A stretch of 31,142 bases of DNA, taken from the NCBI GenBank assembly GCA_964598495.1, contig CAZRBY010000020.1, positions 1 through 31,142 of the forward strand. Reading direction: 5' to 3'. Shown piece after piece: positions 1-8,188 of the stretch; the stretch's first letter is position 1, and each line of letters begins with the position of its first letter. Below the pieces are notes generated by a model. That model ran no database searches and was not told the origin of the DNA. It was given only the letters and a program-made list of their open reading frames with translations. Both the position numbers and the translations under genes were made by a program. Source of the DNA: Cacconaster sp964598495 (GTDB lineage: Bacteria; Bacteroidota; Bacteroidia; Bacteroidales; UBA932).

Positions 1-556
1 GACAGGCTACAGCACCTTCTTTCTTAGCGTAGATGGTTTGGAAGCGCTCGGTATCGCACTCTTCGGCTCTTGTGCGTATCCATTTTGGAATGGGCAACTC
101 TCCGAGCTGCAGGAGTGTCTGTTTGAACTCCTCGTAAGTGCCGTCATAAAGGAATCTCAAAGTACGGCCTCTGGATGTCGTATTGTCTATGACTTCGGCC
201 ACCAGGGCGTCATTTTCACCGAAATAGAGCTTGTTGCCGATGCGGATTTTCCTGGCCGGATCTACCAGCACATCCCACAGGCGCTGATCTTTGTTGAGTT
301 CTCTGAGGAGGAACACCTCTATTTCCGCACCGGTTTTCTCCTTGTTGCCGTATAAGCGTGCAGGGAAGACCTTAGCATCGTTGAATACAAAAAGGTCGTG
401 AGGTTTGCAGTAATCGATAATGTCCTTGAAGATCTTGTGCTGAATCTCTCCTGTCTCTTTATTGAGTACCATAAGGCGCGATTCGTCCCGGAAATCTGCC
501 GGATATTTGGCAATCATTTCTTCAGGAAGCTCAAAGTAAAATTGCGATAATTTCAT
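1..556 (-). CDS. queA: S-adenosylmethionine:tRNA ribosyltransferase-isomerase (partial, N-terminal part)
   Basis: QueA transfers and isomerises the ribosyl group of S-adenosylmethionine onto 7-aminomethyl-7-deazaguanine in tRNA, making epoxyqueuosine at the wobble position. The leftward reading frame starts with ATG at 556-554 and stays open to the window edge, giving the first 185 residues of a protein usually near 350. It begins MKLSQFYFELPEEMIAKYP and contains the family blocks RDESRLMVLNKETGEI, FNDAKVFPARLYGNK and WDVLVDPARKIRIGNKL, followed by DNTTSRGRTLRFLYDG, all in the expected order. The C-terminal part, with the remaining active-site residues, lies outside the window. It follows truB after 64 AT-rich bases and probably ends the dcw transcript, although the spacer is long enough to carry its own promoter. 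The assignment is by recognised family blocks and is firm. Confidence 0.95.
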   Translation of the reverse strand, partial: MKLSQFYFELPEEMIAKYPADFRDESRLMVLNKETGEIQHKIFKDIIDYCKPHDLFVFNDAKVFPARLYGNKEKTGAEIEVFLLRELNKDQRLWDVLVDPARKIRIGNKLYFGENDALVAEVIDNTTSRGRTLRFLYDGTYEEFKQTLLQLGELPIPKWIRTRAEECDTERFQTIYAKKEGAVAC

Positions 557-620
557 TGCTTGGAAAAATGTACAAAAAACACTCTCTTATACGAAAAAAA
601 ATGCAAAAAGTTTCAAAAAG
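557..620. other. AT-rich spacer between truB and queA
   Basis: This 64-base gap is by far the longest within the leftward run. It is rich in A tracts on the + strand (T tracts in the transcribed sense). On the minus strand a near match to the Bacteroidetes -7 element (TACATTTT against TAnnTTTG) lies close to the queA start, but no convincing -33 element is placed in front of it. It could be a weak internal promoter for queA or simply a spacer. Confidence 0.3.
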
Positions 621-1448
621 TCAATTATTTAGCGAAAAAAATCCCGATGCGGTTCGACGAAGTGCTGTCAGATAGCCGCCGCTGTCAAGAGCACAACCGA
701 GATCGCGGGCGAGAGAACGGATATAGGTTCCTTTGCTGCAACGCACTCTTATTGTGGCGCTCGGGCGTGTGCCATCGCTCTTGTCGCTGGAATGCTGGTA
801 ATAGTATTTTCCGCTCTGAGATACCTCAGGAGTTATGGTTTCGGTTTTTTGGTTCCCGGTAGATGCCTCACTAAAGGAGAGCAGTTCAATATCAGTGATG
901 TTGATAAGGGACTTGCGCAGTTGCACATCCTCGCCGACACGTGCATATTCATAAGCGCGCAATCCATCAATAACCTTAGCGGAGAACAGAGGCGGTACCT
1001 GCAACTGTTCACCGATGAAATCCTTCAGCACTTTGCGCACCATCTCTTCCGTAATATGATCAAAAGGATAATAGCAATCGATCTCCTGTTCAAGATCAAA
1101 AGAGGGGGTAGTCGCTCCGAACTCTATTGTGGCAACATACTCCTTCTCATGGGACTGCAGTTCTTCAGCCACTTTAGTGGCTTTGCCCACACATACGATC
1201 AGCAGACCGGTTGCCAACGGATCGAGCGTACCCGCATGGCCCACTTTTATGTTCTTATGTTTGAAATGCTTCTGGATTTGGAATTTGATCTTTCTCACCA
1301 CGTCGGCGGAACTCCACCTGTAGGGCTTGTCAATGGGAATTACTATACCTTCCGGATAGTCATCGATGGAGGCCGCAAGATGCTCCTCGAAAAAACCGGA
1401 GAGTGTCTCATTTTCCACACTGCATCCTTCCAGTAAATAAAAACCCAT
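621..1448 (-). CDS. truB: tRNA pseudouridine(55) synthase TruB
   Basis: TruB isomerises uridine 55 of the tRNA T-loop to pseudouridine. The 275-residue product carries the catalytic block GHAGTLDPLATGLL at residues 70-83, in which Asp76 is the expected nucleophile. It also has KEYVATIEFGATTPSFDLE (102-120), VPPLFSAKVIDGLRAYEYAR (151-170) and the RCSKGTYIRSLARDLG block (about 216-231). Two features are unusual by eye. The N terminus has about 30 residues ahead of the usual start of the fold (IPIDKPYRWSS). A hydrophilic stretch of about 38 residues at 192-230 separates two conserved blocks that usually lie close together. No C-terminal PUA domain is visible. The gene starts 2 bases after the rpiB stop, so it belongs to the same transcript. 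Confidence 0.95.
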   Translation of the reverse strand: MGFYLLEGCSVENETLSGFFEEHLAASIDDYPEGIVIPIDKPYRWSSADVVRKIKFQIQKHFKHKNIKVGHAGTLDPLATGLLIVCVGKATKVAEELQSHEKEYVATIEFGATTPSFDLEQEIDCYYPFDHITEEMVRKVLKDFIGEQLQVPPLFSAKVIDGLRAYEYARVGEDVQLRKSLINITDIELLSFSEASTGNQKTETITPEVSQSGKYYYQHSSDKSDGTRPSATIRVRCSKGTYIRSLARDLGCALDSGGYLTALRRTASGFFSLNN

Positions 1449-1450
1449 AT

Positions 1451-1888
1451 CTATCTATTCACTGCGATTTTATTCACTCTGCGCTTATGCCTTCCGCCCT
1501 CGAATTCTGCAGATAAAAAACTCCTGACGATTTCCAGAGCAAGTTCCTGCGAAATAAATCTTGCCGGAAGCGAGAGTACGTTTGCATCATTGTGCTGACG
1601 TGCCAGAGCACCGAGTTCGGGATTCCAACAAAGAGCAGCACGTACACATTGATGCTTGTTGAGAGTCATGGCAATGCCGTTGCCGGAGCCGCAAATGGCT
1701 ATACCGAGTTCCACTTCTCCACGTTCCAGAGCCTCTGCGAGAGGATGGGCGGTGTCGGGATAGTCCATACTATCGGTAGAATGGGTGCCGAAATCGATAA
1801 TATCGTATCTCATCGATCGGATATAAGGTTTAAGGAACTCCTTGAGTTCAAATCCGGCGTGATCAGACGCCATTCCAATAGTTACCAT
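1451..1888 (-). CDS. rpiB: Ribose-5-phosphate isomerase B
   Basis: RpiB interconverts ribose 5-phosphate and ribulose 5-phosphate in the non-oxidative pentose phosphate pathway. The 145-residue protein has the usual length for the RpiB/LacAB fold. It shows the N-terminal ASDHAGFELK (residues 8-17), the catalytic cysteine in ICGSGNGIAM (Cys66), and the RQHNDANVLSLPARFI segment (98-112) with the substrate-binding His-Asn pair. The ATG at 1888 places these at the expected distances. It lies 15 bases after the gltX stop and 2 bases before the truB start, so it is inside the tail of the dcw transcript. Its product is the precursor of the PRPP made by the prs gene at 26061-27014, a pathway link rather than evidence of co-regulation. 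Confidence 0.95.
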   Translation of the reverse strand: MVTIGMASDHAGFELKEFLKPYIRSMRYDIIDFGTHSTDSMDYPDTAHPLAEALERGEVELGIAICGSGNGIAMTLNKHQCVRAALCWNPELGALARQHNDANVLSLPARFISQELALEIVRSFLSAEFEGGRHKRRVNKIAVNR

Positions 1889-1903
1889 AATAATATCATA
1901 GTG

Positions 1904-3454
1904 TCAACCCAAACGGGCGATTGCGTTGCTGATTCGTCGTGAAACCTCCTTCTTGCCCAGAATATGCATAATATCTGCCACTCCTGGACCGGAACTGCGA
2001 CCCACGAGGATGAGACGCAGGGTATTCATCACTTTACCCATACCCCAGCCCTTGGCAGTTATCAGATTCTGAAGTTTCTCCTCGATTATACTCTTGCAGA
2101 AGGGCTCCAGACCATTTAAATAATCTGCAACCTTCAGTATAATCTCCTTGATGTCATCTTTCCAGAATTTGTTTACTCCTGCAGGATCATACTCCCGTGG
2201 TGCCTCAAAAATGAAGTCGCATAGAGTCCAGAATTCATGTACAAAATAGGCTCTCTCCCTGATAAGTTCCACTGCCGCACCAACATAATTGTCGTCAAAT
2301 GCGGCCAGACGTTCTCCCTCCAGTACTCTGAAAGCCTCCACAAGTTCTTGTGTGCTCTTTCTGCGGAGATATTCCTGGTTGTACCATTTTGCCTTGTCGT
2401 GATTGAACCTTGCTCCGGATTTCACCACTCTTTCAAGCGAAAATACCTCCGTCAATTCATCCAGCGTAAAAATTTCCTGCTCCGTGCCGGGATTCCATCC
2501 CAGAAAAGCCAGTATATTTACAAATGCTTCGGGAAAATAGCCATCTTCTCGGTAACCGCGCGAAATCTCTCCATCGCTATTGATCCATTGCAGCGGAAAC
2601 ACGGGAAATCCCAATCTGTCGCCATCTCTTTTGCTGAGTTTTCCTTTGCCGTCAGGTTTGAGAAGCAGTGAGAGGTGTGCAAATTGCGGCCTGTTCTCAT
2701 CCCATCCGAATGCTTCGTAGAGCAAATAGTGAAGAGGGAGAGAAGGTAGCCACTCTTCACCTCGTATTACCTCTGTAATCTCCATAAGATGATCGTCAAC
2801 AATGTTGGCAAGGTGATAGGTGGGGAGTTCGTCGGCTCTCTTCCAAAGTACCTTGTCATCCAGAGTCGAGGTGTTAACCTCTATGTCGCCTCTTATCAGA
2901 TCGTTCATCTTAACTACTCTGTTTTCGGGAATTTTGAATCTGATAGTCCATCCGGTCTCTTGGGTCAGACGGCGTTTCACCTCCTCGGCAGGAAGGGTAA
3001 GCGAATTTTTGAGTGAGGTGCGTGATTCGTAGTTATATATAAAACTGCTCTTTTCAGCCTCTGCCTCTTTTCTGAGGGTCTCAAGTTCCTCCGGAGTGTC
3101 AAATGCGTAATAGGCATTTCCTGTTGCCACAAGTTGTTCTGCATATTTTCGGTATATATGCTTACGTTGGGATTGTCTGTAAGGTGCGTGAGGATGCTCT
3201 GCACAAGGTATTTCCACTATCTTTCCATATTTGTCCACACCTTCGTCAGGCATAATGCCGCACCAGCCGAGCGACTCTATTACATATTCTTCAGAGCCCG
3301 GAACAAACCTCTGGGAGTCGGTATCTTCAATTCTCAATATGAATTTTCCCCCCGACTGTTTAGCGTAAAGATAGTTGTATAATGCAGTCCTGACACCGCC
3401 CATATGGAGCGGTCCCGTAGGACTCGGTGCAAAGCGCACTCTTCTTTGTTTCAT
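1904..3454 (-). CDS. gltX: Glutamate--tRNA ligase (GluRS)
   Basis: GltX charges tRNA(Glu) with glutamate. This is a class I synthetase of 516 residues. The ATP-binding HIGH-type motif is read as PLHMGG inside FAPSPTGPLHMGGVRTALYN (residues 8-27). The KMSKS-type motif is KLSKRDG at 272-278. Between them are LRIEDTDSQR and VIRGEEWLPS, both typical of GluRS. I chose the ATG at 3454-3452, giving MKQRRVRFAP; a GTG one codon earlier is possible but unnecessary. The start overlaps the ftsZ stop by one base (TGATG), which suggests translational coupling, and rpiB follows 15 bases later. Placing gltX directly after ftsZ is not the arrangement I know from model organisms. A GlnRS is unlikely given the GluRS-type motifs and length. 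Confidence 0.96.
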   Translation of the reverse strand: MKQRRVRFAPSPTGPLHMGGVRTALYNYLYAKQSGGKFILRIEDTDSQRFVPGSEEYVIESLGWCGIMPDEGVDKYGKIVEIPCAEHPHAPYRQSQRKHIYRKYAEQLVATGNAYYAFDTPEELETLRKEAEAEKSSFIYNYESRTSLKNSLTLPAEEVKRRLTQETGWTIRFKIPENRVVKMNDLIRGDIEVNTSTLDDKVLWKRADELPTYHLANIVDDHLMEITEVIRGEEWLPSLPLHYLLYEAFGWDENRPQFAHLSLLLKPDGKGKLSKRDGDRLGFPVFPLQWINSDGEISRGYREDGYFPEAFVNILAFLGWNPGTEQEIFTLDELTEVFSLERVVKSGARFNHDKAKWYNQEYLRRKSTQELVEAFRVLEGERLAAFDDNYVGAAVELIRERAYFVHEFWTLCDFIFEAPREYDPAGVNKFWKDDIKEIILKVADYLNGLEPFCKSIIEEKLQNLITAKGWGMGKVMNTLRLILVGRSSGPGVADIMHILGKKEVSRRISNAIARLG

Positions 3455-4683
3455 CACTCGCTCTGTTTTAGTTTCTGTTTTTGCAACATCATTTCCCTTC
3501 TGGTCAATGCCGGCTCCGACTCAAGTTCTCCTATCGTCTGAAGATTATCCGTAATCAGCGCCGGTATACCGATTATCATCTCCTTTTTGGTAATCTGAGA
3601 TTCAATATCGGGGCACAAAGGTACGCCTCTTTTGTTATTTGCCAAATCATATTTGACCTCGATTCTGTTGTTTTTCAATGCATCTTCGCTGATGATTGGC
3701 AGTTGTGTCATCTCAAATCCTGTAGCGATGATCGTTACTCCAATATTCTCTCCCATCTCATCATTCTGTACAAGACCCATCTTGGAGTTGAGCTCGGGGT
3801 TTGTAAGTTCCTTGATGTATTCCATCAGGGTTGTAACCTCACTTCCATGGATGACATGCTCACCACCGGAAGTTGTTATATTGACTAGAGCCCTTTTTGC
3901 GGTTTTAAGGTCAAGCTGGTTGAGCAGGGGAGAAGTTAGGGCCATTTCAACAGCTTTGTTCACCCTGTCTTTACCGGAGGCAATACCTATTCCCATAAGG
4001 GAGACATTGCTGTTCTGCATTATTTTCTTGACATCGGCAAAGTCCATATTGATTTTGCCCCTGACGGTTATAATTTCGGCAATGCTCCTGACTGCGGTTG
4101 CCAAAACTTCATCTGCTTTCGGAAGGAGTGTCAGAATGTCCAGATCGGCATATATATCGAATAGTTTTTCATTGTCGATGATAAGGAGACTATCAACATG
4201 TCTATAGAGTTCCCTTACTCCCTCAATTGCCCTGAAGAGTACTTCGTTGCCGAGAAAACGTGCCGGAAGAGTCACAACTCCGACAGTTAGGATGCCTTTG
4301 GTCCTGGCGATCTCAGCTATGACGGGAGCTGCTCCCGTGCCTGTGCCGCCTCCCATACCCGCAGCGATAAAGAGCATCTGCGTATTTTCGCCAAGATGTT
4401 CTTCAATTGCCTCTCTGGACTCAAGAGCAGATTTTCGGCCGATGGTCGCATCTTGCCCTGCACCAAGACCTCTTGTCAATATACCTCCGATCTGAAGTTT
4501 GACCGGTACGGTGCTTCCGTCGAGAGCTTGTCTGTCGGTATTGCATACTACAAAATCCACCTGCTCTATCTGTTTTGAATACATATATTGTACGGCATTG
4601 CTGCCGCCGCCCCCAACACCTATCACTTTGAGAATGTTGTTTGAGCCCTTTGGCCAGTTTTTTGGTATTAATGTTTCTTCCAT
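3454..4683 (-). CDS. ftsZ: Cell division protein FtsZ, divergent in the GTP site
   Basis: FtsZ is the tubulin-like GTPase that polymerises into the division ring. The 409-residue product has GVGGGGSNAV (residues 22-31), the tubulin signature GMGGGTGTG (109-117) and the T7 synergy loop NMDFADVKKIM (212-222), keeping the catalytic Asp214 and Asp217. The family contact VTxPFxFEGxKR is altered to VVTLPARFLGNEV (137-149). By eye this puts Leu144 and Val148 where E. coli has Glu138 and Arg142, and Glu192 at the Asp186 position. The C-terminal tail contains EPALTRREM, a recognisable form of the peptide that binds FtsA. I chose ATG at 4683 (MEETLIPKNW), five bases after the ftsA stop; an upstream in-frame TTG would overlap ftsA. 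gltX overlaps its stop by one base. Confidence 0.96.
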   Translation of the reverse strand: MEETLIPKNWPKGSNNILKVIGVGGGGSNAVQYMYSKQIEQVDFVVCNTDRQALDGSTVPVKLQIGGILTRGLGAGQDATIGRKSALESREAIEEHLGENTQMLFIAAGMGGGTGTGAAPVIAEIARTKGILTVGVVTLPARFLGNEVLFRAIEGVRELYRHVDSLLIIDNEKLFDIYADLDILTLLPKADEVLATAVRSIAEIITVRGKINMDFADVKKIMQNSNVSLMGIGIASGKDRVNKAVEMALTSPLLNQLDLKTAKRALVNITTSGGEHVIHGSEVTTLMEYIKELTNPELNSKMGLVQNDEMGENIGVTIIATGFEMTQLPIISEDALKNNRIEVKYDLANNKRGVPLCPDIESQITKKEMIIGIPALITDNLQTIGELESEPALTRREMMLQKQKLKQSE

Positions 4684-4688
4684 AACTA

Positions 4689-6032
4689 TCAGCAATTGTC
4701 GTTGTTTTCACCAAAAATTCCTTCGAATAAGTTACCAAGCCCCCGTTTCGGACCTTTGTTGTTTCCTCCTTTCCTGCTGCCGGATTCTTTCTTCCCTTTT
4801 ATCTCGTTTGTATCTGTTTCCATGTCAGCTTCGATCTCAATTTCACTCACTTTAATTTTCTCATTCTCCGAGTAGGAGAGTTTATTGGAAAAACCCTCCA
4901 GCAGAAGTCCGACTACCGTAGAAGAAAATGTATCTTGTGCGTTCTCTTGCGAATCCACAGTGATGCAGCCTCTAGGTGCGGCAAGACGTGTTTTCTTGCC
5001 CAGAAATACCTTTGCCAAATCCAGAAAGCCCTCCAGATAGCAAGTTCCTCCGGTTATCACAACTCCGGCAGGGAGTTTTCCTTGAGATTCGTTCTCCTCT
5101 TTTACATATTTGATAGCTTCGAGAATCTCGCTTGTGCGTGCTTCTATAATACTTGTAAGTTTGGACAGCGATACTTCATCCTCTATGATGCCGTCATTGC
5201 CCCTGAGAACCAGTTTTTTGTCTTCGGGAGTAAACTCTTCAACACAGCATCCGTGTTTAAGTTTGATCAATTCGGCCCATTTTGGACTTATGGAGGTTAC
5301 GTTCTGTATGTCAACCGTAATGGCTTCTCCGCCGAATGGAATAATACGCACATCGGTGACGATTCCTTTTCTGACAACGGCAATCTGTGTCAGGCCGCGT
5401 CCTATATCCACCAGCATCACACCGTTTTCCATCTCCGCTTCAGTGAGCACTGCCCTTGCGGAGGCAATGGGCGAGAGCACGATTTTGGAGATTTCCACAC
5501 CGCATGCAGAGAGTACTTTTTTGCATCTGGAGAGCAATGTCGCCTTGCCGTGAAATATTTTGTAATAGGCCTTGAGATTCTTTCCGGAAGTTCCGATGAT
5601 CTCATGATGCTGGTAGCCCGTCAAATCATCGATGTCATATTTCTGCGGGATAACTGCGTAGATCATGTTGGCTTCATCTACGGAAAATTTGTATCGTTCA
5701 CGGCGGTAATTTTCCAGTTCTTCAGCAGATACGTATTTACTGCTGATATTTCTGATGATTGTGCTTGCCATTTCCTCGCAGTAGAGAAATTTTCCGCCGA
5801 TATTGATCACTGCCTTTCTGATCTCTTCTCTAATATCGGATGAAGCTGCTCCCAGTGCCGCTTTAAGGGCTTCAATCACTCTGCCCTCGTTAACAATCTC
5901 CCCGTTTTTTATACCGTTTGGAAGGGGAGAACTGTGAAATGAGACCACCTTTATGCCATCGGAAGTCTTGGTCCCGACTGCCACGGCAACTTTAGATGAT
6001 CCGAAATCGATTGCTGTAATAAAATCGCTCAT
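4689..6032 (-). CDS. ftsA: Cell division protein FtsA
   Basis: FtsA is the actin-like ATPase that tethers FtsZ to the inner membrane. The 447-residue protein opens with the phosphate-1 motif in AIDFGSSKVAVAVG (residues 7-20). It has a second phosphate motif in MLVDIGRGLTQIAVV and the adenosine motif in GVVITGGTCYLEGF. After an acidic, lysine-rich linker, the C terminus ends with a glycine-rich amphipathic segment RGLGNLFEGIFGE, the expected membrane-targeting helix. The start is ATG 6032-6030, which overlaps the ftsQ stop by four bases (ATGA). It is preceded by AAGGAG at 6042-6037, an unusually clear ribosome binding site for this phylum. An upstream extension inside ftsQ is open but lacks homology. 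ftsZ begins five bases after its stop. Confidence 0.96.
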   Translation of the reverse strand: MSDFITAIDFGSSKVAVAVGTKTSDGIKVVSFHSSPLPNGIKNGEIVNEGRVIEALKAALGAASSDIREEIRKAVINIGGKFLYCEEMASTIIRNISSKYVSAEELENYRRERYKFSVDEANMIYAVIPQKYDIDDLTGYQHHEIIGTSGKNLKAYYKIFHGKATLLSRCKKVLSACGVEISKIVLSPIASARAVLTEAEMENGVMLVDIGRGLTQIAVVRKGIVTDVRIIPFGGEAITVDIQNVTSISPKWAELIKLKHGCCVEEFTPEDKKLVLRGNDGIIEDEVSLSKLTSIIEARTSEILEAIKYVKEENESQGKLPAGVVITGGTCYLEGFLDLAKVFLGKKTRLAAPRGCITVDSQENAQDTFSSTVVGLLLEGFSNKLSYSENEKIKVSEIEIEADMETDTNEIKGKKESGSRKGGNNKGPKRGLGNLFEGIFGENNDNC

Positions 6033-6814
6033 ATATCTCCTTTTTTGCAAATAATCTGTTCGTTGTATTTGAGATTGACGACATTGTAGGTGTCCCATCC
6101 ATCTGACGGAGCAATTGTTTTATAGAATGTCGCCAATTTCCTGAATTTTGCATCAATATTGCGGCAGTTACCGAATATGATTTTATGATGGCTTACATGT
6201 GAGACAAGGCAGATGTCTCCGTTTTCGATGTAAATCTGCTCAATGTTTTTGTTCCAATATTCATTACTGCTGATATAGTCGGCCAAGAGGAGAATGTCGT
6301 TTATCCATTCGCTCTCTTTCCCTTCGGGTACTCCCATATATTCTCGGCCAAGACGTAACGGAATATCTCCCGTAACGATCGGTACATTATAGGTGTTGAG
6401 CAGGGGAAAAAGAAATCCGCTCCCATCCGAGTAATAGCCCTCAGTCTCATTTTCAAATCTTACAACGGGCTTTCTCTGGACTACATCTATGTTTAGAATT
6501 GTAGGGGAGGAAAAATAGACCTCGGACTTGAGGATTTCTCCCCTGCCGTCCAGCAATTTTTCGATCTTTGTAAGGTTCACTTTCTTACACTTTGTGCCCG
6601 TAACCCTTTCCGCCTGCTCCACCAGGGAAATAATCTCCTCGCTGCTGATGAGATTGACCTTGAGGGAATCCCTGAAATTGACATTGATACCGCTGCAGAC
6701 AGTGTACTCGATGGTTCCCGTTTCCATTTCAGAGACAAAATAAAAGTACGGCACCATCACTCCGAGAAAGAGGATGGAAATAAGTACCACCAGCAATATC
6801 TTTTTTACTTTCAT
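6029..6814 (-). CDS. ftsQ: Cell division protein FtsQ (DivIB family)
   Basis: FtsQ is a bitopic inner-membrane protein that links the cytoplasmic and periplasmic parts of the divisome and binds FtsL/FtsB. The 261-residue product has a short basic cytoplasmic tail (MKVKKI) and one membrane segment at about residues 5-28. A periplasmic part follows, with a POTRA-like region (about 35-110) ending in VVQRKPVVRFENE and the YYSDGSGFLFPL segment typical of the beta domain. The sequence is weakly conserved, as is normal for FtsQ, and position between murC and ftsA supports the call. The start overlaps the murC stop by four bases (ATGA) and its own stop overlaps the ftsA start in the same way, so the three are probably translationally coupled. 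Confidence 0.9.
   Translation of the reverse strand: MKVKKILLVVLISILFLGVMVPYFYFVSEMETGTIEYTVCSGINVNFRDSLKVNLISSEEIISLVEQAERVTGTKCKKVNLTKIEKLLDGRGEILKSEVYFSSPTILNIDVVQRKPVVRFENETEGYYSDGSGFLFPLLNTYNVPIVTGDIPLRLGREYMGVPEGKESEWINDILLLADYISSNEYWNKNIEQIYIENGDICLVSHVSHHKIIFGNCRNIDAKFRKLATFYKTIAPSDGWDTYNVVNLKYNEQIICKKGDI
6037..6042 (-). promoter_or_regulatory. Shine-Dalgarno site of ftsA
   Basis: On the minus strand AAGGAG lies four bases before the ftsA ATG, inside the last codons of ftsQ. It supports the start at 6032 over the longer upstream reading frame. Most genes in this window have no comparable site. Confidence 0.75.
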
Positions 6815-8181
6815 TTTCCTATTCTTGCTTTTAATTCTTCCTCAATGGGCAATACAAACCTGTCGATGTCTCCGGCTCCGAAGGTTATCAAACATTCGAA
6901 ATTCCTCCGACGGAGAGTCTCCATCAACTCTTCCTTGTTTATGAGTATCTTGTTTTCAAGTCGTACTTTGTCAAAAATGATCTTTGATGTCACCCCTTCT
7001 ATCGGAAGTTCCCTTGCAGGATAAATATGGAGCAATATCAGTTCATCCAAACCTCCCAATGCATCCGCAAATTCCTCGGCAAAATCCCTCGTGCGCGAAT
7101 AGAGATGAGGCTGGAATATACCGCAAAGCCTTTTTCCCTTAAAAATACCTCTCATTGAACTGATTGCATGACGCAGTTCATTAGGGTGATGAGCATAATC
7201 GTCGACATAGGCACATTGCGGGGTATTGATGCGTATATCAAATCTCCTTGCCACTCCTCTGAAGCCGGCTAACCCGCTTCTGAGTTTCTCCGGAGTTATG
7301 CCGTGCAGTAGCGCAGCCGCTGATGCCGCTACGGCATTCTCGACATTTACCCACCCTGGTATGCCCAGCGTACATTTCTCAATCTTCCCTTCGGGAGTGT
7401 TGAGGGAGAAATCAAAATAGCCCCCATCAAGAGGTACTATATCCGAAGCGTAAAAGTCTGCCGGAGTATCGTAAGAATAGGTCAAAATCTTTGCCTTAAC
7501 TCCTTCCAAAGAGATCTTTACACCTTTTTTCAACAGAAGGAATCCATCCTCCTTAATCTGAGATGCGAATTCGGCAAAGGCCTCCTTTAGGTGGCTATGG
7601 TCCAAATAGATATCCAGATGATCGGCATCTGCGGATGTAATCACTGCTATATCCGGGTACAACTGTAGGAATGACCTGTCAAACTCATCAGCTTCTGCTA
7701 CCAGCACTTTGTTGGAGCTCAGCAGCAGATTGGAGTCATAATTGCGTGAAATGCCCCCCAGGAAGGCGTTGCAACCTTCTCCGGAATGCGTGAGCAAATG
7801 GGCCAGCAGTGTGCTTGTTGTCGTCTTTCCGTGTGTTCCGGCCACTGCGAGACACTTTTGCCCGCGAGCAATCTCTCCCAGTGCACGGGATCTCTTGCAT
7901 ACGGTATATCCCTGCTCCATCACATACCGTAGTTCGTCCATATCAGCCGGAACGGCCGGGGTATAGATTACAAAGGTATTCTCTTTGTCCTTCGGGATTG
8001 CACTGATATCATCCTCATAGTGTACGGCAATCCCCTCTTTCTCAAGCCGTGCTGTGAGTGCAGAGGGTGTCTTGTCGTATCCGGAAACGCTGTAGCCTGC
8101 ACTCTTGAAGTATCGGGCGATGGCGCTCATCCCGATGCCGCCGATCCCTATGAAGTAGTAGTATTTGTATTTTTTTTCCAT
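6811..8181 (-). CDS. murC: UDP-N-acetylmuramate--L-alanine ligase
   Basis: MurC adds L-alanine to UDP-MurNAc, the first step of building the peptide stem, in the cytoplasm with ATP. The 456-residue protein has the N-terminal UDP-binding glycine motif FIGIGGIGMSA (residues 10-20). The ATP-binding loop is AGTHGKTTTSTLLAHL (114-129), and the central domain has ADADHLDIY. The C-terminal ligase domain has YVDDYAHHPNELRHAI and FQPHLYSRTRDF, both diagnostic for MurC rather than Mpl or the other Mur ligases. ATG at 8181 lies seven bases after the murG stop, and ftsQ overlaps its end. Length and motif spacing are normal. Confidence 0.97.
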   Translation of the reverse strand: MEKKYKYYYFIGIGGIGMSAIARYFKSAGYSVSGYDKTPSALTARLEKEGIAVHYEDDISAIPKDKENTFVIYTPAVPADMDELRYVMEQGYTVCKRSRALGEIARGQKCLAVAGTHGKTTTSTLLAHLLTHSGEGCNAFLGGISRNYDSNLLLSSNKVLVAEADEFDRSFLQLYPDIAVITSADADHLDIYLDHSHLKEAFAEFASQIKEDGFLLLKKGVKISLEGVKAKILTYSYDTPADFYASDIVPLDGGYFDFSLNTPEGKIEKCTLGIPGWVNVENAVAASAAALLHGITPEKLRSGLAGFRGVARRFDIRINTPQCAYVDDYAHHPNELRHAISSMRGIFKGKRLCGIFQPHLYSRTRDFAEEFADALGGLDELILLHIYPARELPIEGVTSKIIFDKVRLENKILINKEELMETLRRRNFECLITFGAGDIDRFVLPIEEELKARIGK

Positions 8182-8188
8182 CTCGTTC

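Noticed and set aside
4684..4695. TTG start of ftsZ overlapping ftsA
   Set aside because: ATG at 4683 gives a normal N terminus, and TTG starts look unnecessary in this genome; the same applies to TTG or GTG options for murE, gltX, xseA, glgB and the methyltransferase gene.
4935..5843. Rightward open frame of 302 codons opposite ftsA
   Set aside because: It mirrors the well supported ftsA gene, has no recognisable domain and shows an odd cysteine and phenylalanine-rich composition typical of antisense frames.
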